Made by a program: the position numbers and the translations under genes. Positions 57,229 to 64,000 of a stretch of 64,000 nt of DNA are shown piece by piece. Source of the DNA: Humulus lupulus (Eukaryota > Streptophyta > Magnoliopsida > Rosales > Cannabaceae); assembly GCF_963169125.1 (NCBI RefSeq), contig NC_084794.1, positions 114,738,358-114,802,357 of the forward strand. Direction: 5' to 3'. The notes under the pieces were generated by a model. It ran no database searches. It saw only the letters and a list, made by a program, of their open reading frames with translations, and had not been told where the DNA came from. The first letter of the stretch is position 1. Each line of letters begins with the position of its first letter.

Positions 57229-59303
57229 TGTAATGACCCAACTATTTCTAAGACCTTGGACCATTAAAGACTACTAGACATAGCTACTATTTTGGGAAAC
57301 ATTCATAAGAAATAACATTACTTTCTTTAAAACCCCAAAATAAATATTGTGCAAAATTCAAAGTAAAATATGAAATATAAAATACGATATGGGTACCCAC
57401 TGTTTAATACATAAAAACATAAAAAATAAACTTAAATAATTTTAAAAAAAAAAAAACTAAGTGCGGAATTACAAAAGAAACATAATTCAAAAGACTTAAA
57501 AATAACTTCATCCTCGATCGTCACGCAGTCCATTCATCCTCAACACACAAGTCAAGTTGCCATGAATCTTTTCGCCTTCCATAATCATTTTCCTGCATCA
57601 AGCTAAAAATAAAGGAATGAGCCTAATGCCCAGCAATGAAAATCTACTAACACATAAGTCATAAATCATAAACATAAGACTTTTATCATAAACATATACT
57701 ATAAAACATATGACTACAAAAATGTATATCATATAGGATTACAATATTAATGGCCATTAACTCATTAACATGGCATGTGATAAACCATCTAGGTCCTCTA
57801 TTTACTAATCGAGGTAGGTTAGATCACATGGTAGTATATGATAACCCATCTAGGTCCTCTGTCTACTAATCGAGGTAGGGTAAATAAAACTCTAAACCAT
57901 GAAAATGATAAAAATTCTTAGGGTTTGCTATCTAAGCAACTATAAACCCCAAGCGACATAAAAATATTGGGGTTAGCTATCTAAGCAATTATAAGCCCCA
58001 AATGACTACAAGACATATTTATATATATATATATCATGGCATAAAACATATCATAACGTAAACATGTGAACACATAAAATCTATCCTATTTTCCTTACCA
58101 AAAACTGGGATATTTGAGAACAAGAACGGGATTGGAACACTCCTAAAACCAACACTAAGAATGGTGAGTATTTCTAAGGAATGAATATGAAAAAGGAACT
58201 AAACCATCGAAGTAGAAACTTATCGAAAAGAACCTTAAGTTTCAAGAAACTTAAATACCTAACCAAGAATCATAAACAAGAGTTAGGATCTGAAAAGAAA
58301 ATAAAAGAAAACTAAAGAACCGTAAAGAACTGAACATAGGGATAAGAATACCTTGAATGATCTTATTGATCTAAACCTCGATACAGAACTAACACTATAT
58401 CTCACTTCCCAAGTGTTTAGAAAATCTTAGAATGATAAAGTTTTTAACCCAAAAACCTAAGTGTTTCTCTCTATGATAACCTTATCAACTTGGAGGCTCT
58501 GAAGACTGCTTGAAGAATGAAGAAAATGGTTGAGTACTAGGTCCTATTTATAGAGTTCAAGGAGTGAAACTAACCCATTTTAATTTGAATAAATAAATGA
58601 ATATAAAATAAAAAAGATTTGAATTTTCCTTCAACAGATGCCCAGAACTCGGTCAAAATCATTCAAAGGCAGGTCCAAGAGGTTAAGGGATGTTTTAAGC
58701 TCAGATTCCACGTAGTTCAAAAATGCAAGGGTGGGGCTGATATATTTCCCCCTATAGGCAATATATCGCCTCCACTATGTTCCCGAGCCTCTGTTCGATC
58801 GTTCGTGTGAAGTCGACGTGTTTTTCGTATCTTTCGTAGGCGATTTATCCGCTCCTATAACTGCGATATATCGTCATACGTTGATATATCAAACATGTAT
58901 TTGCACTTATTCATCATATTTGAATTTGATTAAACAGCTTGACTGAGTCTAAACGTGATTCTAGCAGGTGCTGGAAGGTTCTAGAGCTTCTAAATTCTTT
59001 TTTTACTATATTATTTAATTAAAATGTGTAAATCCTCCAATAAAGATGATTGCGACAAGTGTCTTGCTCTTAAATTCTATCTAAACCTTAGGTTATTATG
59101 AACAATATTTCTAGGACCAACAATATTAATCAAACCTTATGTTATAATTAATATTTCTAAACTATAGGTTAAACTTATAAAATCCATAAGTGTTGCTATG
59201 AGTTTCCAACTAAGTCCTAGCTTGAACCAAAATCAATGGAAACTAACATACTACAACTATAACTACTATCTAGCTAGCTAAGTAAATATTATGGGATACT
59301 ACA
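57229..59303 (-). repeat. 5' LTR of E-outer (2075 bp)
   Basis: TGTAATGACCC...GGATACTACA, then TSD CCTTT. Pairs with 40262-42324 by shared indels and the GGGATGTTTTAAGCTC segment. Confidence 0.92.
58739..58890. repeat. GATATATC palindrome cluster in 5' LTR of E-outer
   Basis: GATATATT at 58739, GGCAATATATCGCC near 58758, GGCGATTTATCCGC near 58840, CGATATATCG near 58864 and TTGATATATCAA near 58881. Confidence 0.8.
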
Positions 59304-59887
59304 CCTTTCTTGGCTGCGTCCCACCAGATGCAGGCATCTTTTCTCGACATATAGGTCGCACAAACTACCTTCTCTGTCTCAGTAGTTCCAATGAAGTCGA
59401 AGATCCTTTCCAAAATACTTATCCATTCCTCTACCATTGATGGGTCACTGCTCCCCTCGAATATAGGTGGATTCTGGTTGCCGAACCTTTCTGATATAGG
59501 TTTTGCCCGGGCAACTCTTGGTGCTTCTATTGGCAGTACCGATTGCTCAATGAAAACCTGCAGGCCAGGGTTATGTTCTTCATTGTTTTCAGGCAGTATT
59601 TCGTTGTTCTGAGTATTATTGGGTGGCATGGGAAGTCATCCCAATAGGGTGTTAAACCTTTCAGCTTGGAGGGCATCAGAGTCCTCCTGTCTCTTTTCCC
59701 CTCTTTCAATTTGGGCTCCATGCGTCCCCACTAGCATTTACAAATTATTCTTCTGCTCGGCTATCTCGCAAACTCTAGCAGCTTGATTTAGAACTCTAGC
59801 GACAGGCGCGTTCTGAGCTCCAGCAGCAGGCGCGGCCTGGCCTCGGCCAACAACAAACCTTCCTCTTTGAGTTCTTGTCGTTGCCAT
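59304..59887 (-). pseudogene. Element D gag, N-terminal part
   Basis: The start at 59887 reads MATTRTQRGRFVVGRGQAAP, then an Ala-rich stretch and capsid: ERFGNQNPPIFEGSSDPSMV, EEWISILERIFDFIGTTETE, TYMSRKDACIWWDAAKKG. Stops near 59740 and 59640 interrupt it. Continues at 39501-40261. Confidence 0.85.
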
Positions 59888-60224
59888 TTGTTTGATTTCA
59901 AATCAAAAAGCTCCTAAGCACATAAGGATGAGTAGTTAATAACAACACAGATAGTTAATTATCCTAATTAAGCACACCAAACATATCAAACACAACAAGC
60001 AATCAACACTTTTTAACAAAAGTTAGCAACTTTATTTCATTACTTTTACCATATACATCAACGTTTTAAGTTCAGGTCGACAAGTCTAAGAGATTTACAA
60101 AATTAGCCCTAAAAAACAGACTTATATCCCTGCTAGACCAGTTACTTATTCTGTTAATTATATACAAGGTAGGTACATATTTCAAAAGAAGGTGGGTTTC
60201 TAACACCTATGTAGCCCCTAACAC
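59888..60224. other. Spacer between pre-gag ORF and gag of element D
   Basis: AT-rich, non-coding, corresponding in position to the spacers of the E elements. No specific signal recognised. Confidence 0.5.
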
Positions 60225-60907
60225 CTACTCGGTGTCGCTGTCAACGGCCATATCCTCGCCCTCCTCAGGATCCTCTTCAGGATCTTCCTCAGGATCCTCC
60301 TCAGGATCTTCCTCAGAATCCTCCTCAGGATCTTCCTCATGATCCTCTTCAGGATCTTCCTCAGTCTAGTCCATCAGCTCCTCATAAGAAATTTCCCTGC
60401 CGCTGAGTTCTTCGTTAGCCACTTCCTCCATTGGCAGGTACTCAGCTACAACTGGAGCCTCTACTACCACTAGCTTTGCTGGTGCTCATCATTGTGCTAC
60501 CTCTACCGCATATGCCTGGGCGTTCTGCGCAGCAAAGAGCTCACGAAAGTCTATATGCCACCTTGACCTCCTACCCAGAGGTCCAAAGGTCATCTCAATG
60601 GATATCCTGAAGCTAGTCCAGTATGGAGTGGCTAGCCTTGAGTGCCTCTCCTGGTACCAAAGAAAAGCTATGCCTCTTAGGTATAAACTTGCCAATCCTA
60701 CCCTAAACCTTTAGGGTGTATCGATGTCTTCGAAAATGGTTTTCAGCGAGTAAGTCCATGCCTAGACTTTGTTGGAATGAATCTCTCTGTTAAATACGAT
60801 AGGTGTAATGCTGGTGAAGGCACGGTAGATCTCAGTTCTCTGCCGGTGGTCATACTCTATAGGGGGTCGACTACGATGGGATCAATCGCCTCTGGTTCGT
60901 CAGCCAT
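60225..60907 (-). pseudogene. Element D pre-gag ORF with EEDP repeat tail
   Basis: The start at 60907 reads MADEPEAIDPIVVDPL then a stop. In shifted frames follow YDHRQRTEIYRAF, ITPIVFNREI, LKTIFEDID, VGLASLYLRGIAFLWYQER, WTSFRISIEMTFGPLGRR, RELFAAQNAQAYAVEVAQ, ELSGREISYEELMD and an acidic EEDPEEDPEEDSEEDPEEDP tail ending in DMAVDSDTE and stop. Homologous to the pre-gag ORFs of E and A. Single-base lesions and stops break it in at least three places. Confidence 0.65.
60264..60365. repeat. 12-bp tandem repeat encoding Glu-Glu-Asp-Pro
   Basis: About eight copies of CTCAGGATCTTC / CTCAGGATCCTC follow one another. On the minus strand they encode repeated EEDP, the acidic tail of the pre-gag ORF. 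Confidence 0.9.
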
Positions 60908-60920
60908 TTTTTTTACTAAC

Positions 60921-60977
60921 CTAAAATTTAGGTAAGTAAAATGGAAACAACACACCAAAGGAAGAGACACTACTTAC
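60921..60977 (-). other. Candidate leader intron of element D (57 bp)
   Basis: Donor ATCACT|GTAAGTAG, body with CTTACC, acceptor AAATTTTAG|GTTAGT, 13 bases before the pre-gag ATG. It has the same position as in A and E. Confidence 0.45.
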
Positions 60978-61040
60978 AGTGATTGTCAGTCTATCTTTAC
61001 AAAATGTACATGTGGGTAGTCTACAGAACCAGCTCAACTC

Positions 61041-61056
61041 GAGCTCTGAAACCAAC
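61041..61056 (-). other. Primer-binding site of element D
   Basis: Minus strand GTTGGTTTCAGAGCTC next to the LTR, a one-base variant of the initiator Met-tRNA PBS. Confidence 0.75.
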
Positions 61057-63814
61057 TGTAACGACCCGGATTTTCAAGACTCGATAATGCAGAAATATAA
61101 ATGTTTTCATTTTACAAAATGTCTCAAAAACCCGTATAATTTTTAAAAAAAAAGTCGTATGGCCATACTTAACATTTAATACAAACATAGTTTATGAGGA
61201 GTAGAGTGACCCTAGTTTATGAAAATAACACATCATTTCCAAAAAAAACAAAGTAGCCTCTCAAAATGTCGGTCCACACGTACATTCACAAGGTAGACTC
61301 CAGCGCTCACTGCTCTGCCTTGCCCTTGTTCTTACTTACAACAGGAAACAACTAGGTAAGCGAAAATGCTTTGTAAGTTCAACTTTAAAACAAAATCATG
61401 CTGAGAAGACATGTGGTCACTGACCAAGTTACTGTCCCCAGATAACAATAGCTCACAAAAATTAGGGTTCTGGATCCTTCCATACCCTACGCAATCAATT
61501 TCAAGAACGCAAAAGCGTCCTGGAAAACATATGGTTATGCGTGATAACCAATGGAAAACTATTTAATATATATAAATAAATCCATGCACTCAGAAAATCC
61601 CAGAGCAAGTAGATATAATATATCACAATATAATTCAAGACCAACGCTCGACAATTTCCAACAATTCGGGCGTATCATGCCCTCCAGCATAAATGCTAAT
61701 CTGTAAGAGATAACCGAGTCTCAATACTAAGATCTAGCCAATAAACATCCCCATCAAGGGTAACTATCGAGTTACCTAGGGCATCACTACTTATCCAAGA
61801 GTAAATCCCTCACAAGGTAATCATCAAGTTACCTAGGGCATTGCTACTATTCAAGAGTGTAATCAAAGTTACACGAGTTTACAGAGACTTCTATGTTGCA
61901 GCCAAACAATATAAGTTGACTTGCTTAGAGTCCTTAGCACTCAGCAGGATTTCATTCTCCAACGATCAGTCCAGTTATGCTAGCCAATACTATAGTTATC
62001 CATACAGTATACTCGAATTTATTATGGCACTCATAATTAATTATTATTATTTTGGGCAGTTTAGTCATTTTAAAAAATTATTTGTAAGGATTAATGTTCC
62101 TTATTTGGTTTTAAACCCATTAAGGAAATTCATACAAAAATATTTGAGACTCAACCCTAAATCTCGGGGAGACCTATCCTACAGTCTTGATACCTAGGCT
62201 CGGGTATCACAATAGTATTTTCTCACAATCCGTTAAAAATCTTGTTCTTTAAACGAATCGCTATTAACATGTACTTTCAACAAGTCGGTTAAATATATGG
62301 AAGATTTTACTCGGTGTTATATCTAGAAAATACTAATTAATTCCTTAATTATTTTTAAAGAAAATAAATTCTTAATTTTCCTTTTATTTTTCTTAAGGTT
62401 TTAATCTCTAAAAACCGTTTTAATAAAATTGCCTAATTTGTCTTAATTAGGAAAATCGTTAAAAATTTCCCATCTAGACTAGTTAATCTTTCTGAAGTCA
62501 ATTAATCAAGTTTACTTACTAGAAAAATAATTCACTCAATTATTTTCTCAAAATCTAGGGTTTTAAACCCTCTTTTAATTTATTAACTTATTAATAAATA
62601 AATTCTTTTATTTTTTGAAATAATTAAAATTCTTTAAAAAAAATAATTCTTACTAAACTCAAAGTGGTATTTTAGGTCAAAATATGTTTTCAAGACTTGC
62701 CAAGATTTTATCTTGCAATAAGCAAAATTTTACTTTTTACCTTAAGTTCCAAAATCTCATTTTTACACTAAGTGTGAAAACCCTATTTTTTACATTTTTA
62801 ACTACATAATGTGTTAGGTCATAACATGAAATTTACTTACACAATTATTACCAAAATTTCCCAATTCCATTTTTGGTATGCCATTTAAGTCTTTGAAAAA
62901 TCTTAGATGAAAATGAGCATTTTTGATTGATGAAATTATTTTCCAACAATGAGGTAAAAATGACCTTATTTTCAAGTCCTTAATTTTTCCAAACTTTGAC
63001 ACTTAATAACTTTCAAACTGTTCAATATTTTCTTACCAAATTTGACATTGGAATACTAGGTTATGCAAATAATATTTTCACCCATTGTTAGAAAAAACTA
63101 GGTTCATTTGCCCTATACAATAGCTGTCCAAAGTTGGTCCGGAAATTAAGAATACGAAAAAATAGTTTTTTACGTAAACTTTGAAATAGCATAACTCACG
63201 CATTTTTCAACATTTTTGAGTGTTTCAAAAGCTCAATTTTATGTACTCAATCTCAAAACCACCACAGTATAATTAAATTTTACAAAATAAATATGCATTG
63301 GATGCTTGACCCCTTGGAAATCACAGCTCAAAACACTTCTTATTAAGTTTTAAAAACAAAAATTAACACATAATAATTAAATTAAATGTCTCTCACATTT
63401 AATTTAATTAACCACACAATAAAATTTAACCTGAGGTCCATTCATGGAATAAACTTCCTCATTTCGGTAAAATTAAGCATTTGACACAAAATGCCCTAAA
63501 ATTTTCATTTTCCCTTAGGTTTATTATTTTTGACCAAACTTTAATTTTTTATGAATGTATTTTATGCCCAAAATATATTTTCCATAGTTTTTCATTTTAT
63601 TTTCCGAGATTTTTACCCGATCAGGGTTTTCGTGTCGGTCCAAGACCGAAAGTCTTATCTTGACTTTTAAATCACAACATTCATAATTTGGCTAGCAATA
63701 ACTCATGGAATAATTTCCAAACAAATATAAAATTATTTAAAATAATATTGTTAACTCGGGGAAAGAAATCCCAACCCGAGTCGTTTCAAGGTACCCGAAA
63801 CGCAAGGCGTTACA
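61057..63814 (-). repeat. LTR shared by two D copies (2758 bp)
   Basis: TGTAACGACCCGG...AGGCGTTACA. On the left lies the PBS and pre-gag ORF of D, on the right the pol tail of a further D copy. It lacks about 0.8 kb present in 32086-36081 (junction near 63340) and part of the internal tandem repeats (junction near 61870). Confidence 0.85.
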
Positions 63815-64000
63815 ATACCTACAATTTATAGAGGTTTCGTCCTCAAAACTTAAAACAAATGAGGATACAACTCCCTCATCTTGTCTTCTGTTTCCTAGGC
63901 TGCCTCTTCAATGCCATGGTTTCACCAATGCACCTTTACCAACGACACCATCTTGTTAGTCAATGCTTTTTCCTTTCGGTCTAGAATTATCACTGAATTC
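63815..64000 (-). pseudogene. Pol C-terminus of a second D copy
   Basis: Minus-strand reading near 63880-64000 contains VIILDRKEKALTNKMVSLVK and NHGIEEAA, then a stop where Trp is expected, then ETEDKMREL. The chromodomain segment and the stop match 36100-36250 of the first D copy. The element continues beyond the window. Confidence 0.8.

Larger units (their letters stand above)
40262..59303 (-). mobile_element. Element E-outer: Tekay-like Ty3/gypsy, TSD CCTTT
   Basis: Ends are TGTAATGACCC and GGATACTACA, with CCTTT at 40257-40261 and 59304-59308, inside the capsid codons of element D. Components: LTR 40262-42324, pol 42325-45784, gag 45785-46353 and 55465-56087 (split by E-inner), pre-gag ORF 56612-57076, leader intron candidate, PBS, LTR 57229-59303. 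The two LTRs (2063 and 2075 bp) resemble each other more than those of E-inner, for example in the GGTTAAGGGATGTTTTAAGC segment. Confidence 0.9.
32086..63814 (-). mobile_element. Element D: Tekay-like Ty3/gypsy, split by E-outer
   Basis: LTR (32086-36081), pol (36082-39500), gag (39501-40261 and 59304-59887), pre-gag ORF (60225-60907), candidate leader intron (60921-60977), PBS (61041-61056) and LTR (61057-63814). Joining 40261 to 59304 less one CCTTT copy restores the capsid frame (DAAKKGHNVSEMEW). A C-terminal chromodomain segment and gag type place it with Tekay/Del chromoviruses. LTR 61057-63814 is followed on the right by another D pol end, so it serves as 5' LTR of this copy and 3' LTR of the next. 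Confidence 0.82.

Overview
The window is flowering-plant nuclear heterochromatin, most likely from a eudicot. It is AT-rich and filled almost end to end with LTR retrotransposons of the Ty3/gypsy superfamily. I see no host protein gene, tRNA, rRNA or CRISPR array. The species cannot be named from this sequence. All coding material is retrotransposon gag/pol or extra ORFs, mostly broken by stops and frameshifts; the pre-gag ORFs of the youngest elements are the most intact.

Layout, left to right. 1-2613: tail and 3' LTR of a plus-strand element (F). 2614-3708: minus-strand gag remnant of a Tat-type element. 3709-14931: minus-strand chromodomain element A (3' LTR, pol, gag, pre-gag ORF, PBS, piece of 5' LTR), interrupted at 7327-9508 by a solo LTR (H) with TSD TGAAA. 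14932-19152: plus-strand element G (pol tail, LTR-like segment, gag, protease, start of RT), interrupted at 17621-18337 by a solo LTR (I) with TSD GTTTA. 19153-32085: minus-strand Tat-lineage element C with LTR, polypurine tract, an antisense intron-bearing extra ORF (broken by a solo LTR, J, TSD GGAGC), a 117-bp tandem array, pol with two RNase H domains, gag, and a truncated 5' LTR. 32086-63814: minus-strand Tekay-like element D. Its gag is split at 40262-59303 (TSD CCTTT) by element E-outer, whose gag is in turn split at 46354-55459 (TSD TCTTC) by E-inner. 63815-64000: the pol end of another D copy, which shares the 61057-63814 LTR.

The insertions give a relative chronology. E-inner lies in E-outer, which lies in D. 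D appears to have landed in the 5' LTR of C, and C in the RT of G, giving up to five nested levels. Five complete insertions keep perfect 5-bp target-site duplications.

Three things go beyond routine annotation. (1) Families A, D and E share a homologous acidic-tailed ORF between the primer-binding site and gag, preceded in each by a candidate 57-68-bp intron. (2) Four otherwise unrelated LTR families each carry a compact island of repeated self-complementary motifs (GATATATC, CTCGCGAG, GGCCGCGGCC, CCGCGG). (3) The antisense ORF of the Tat element has its own TATA box and candidate introns, so it looks like an independent transcription unit riding in the retrotransposon.
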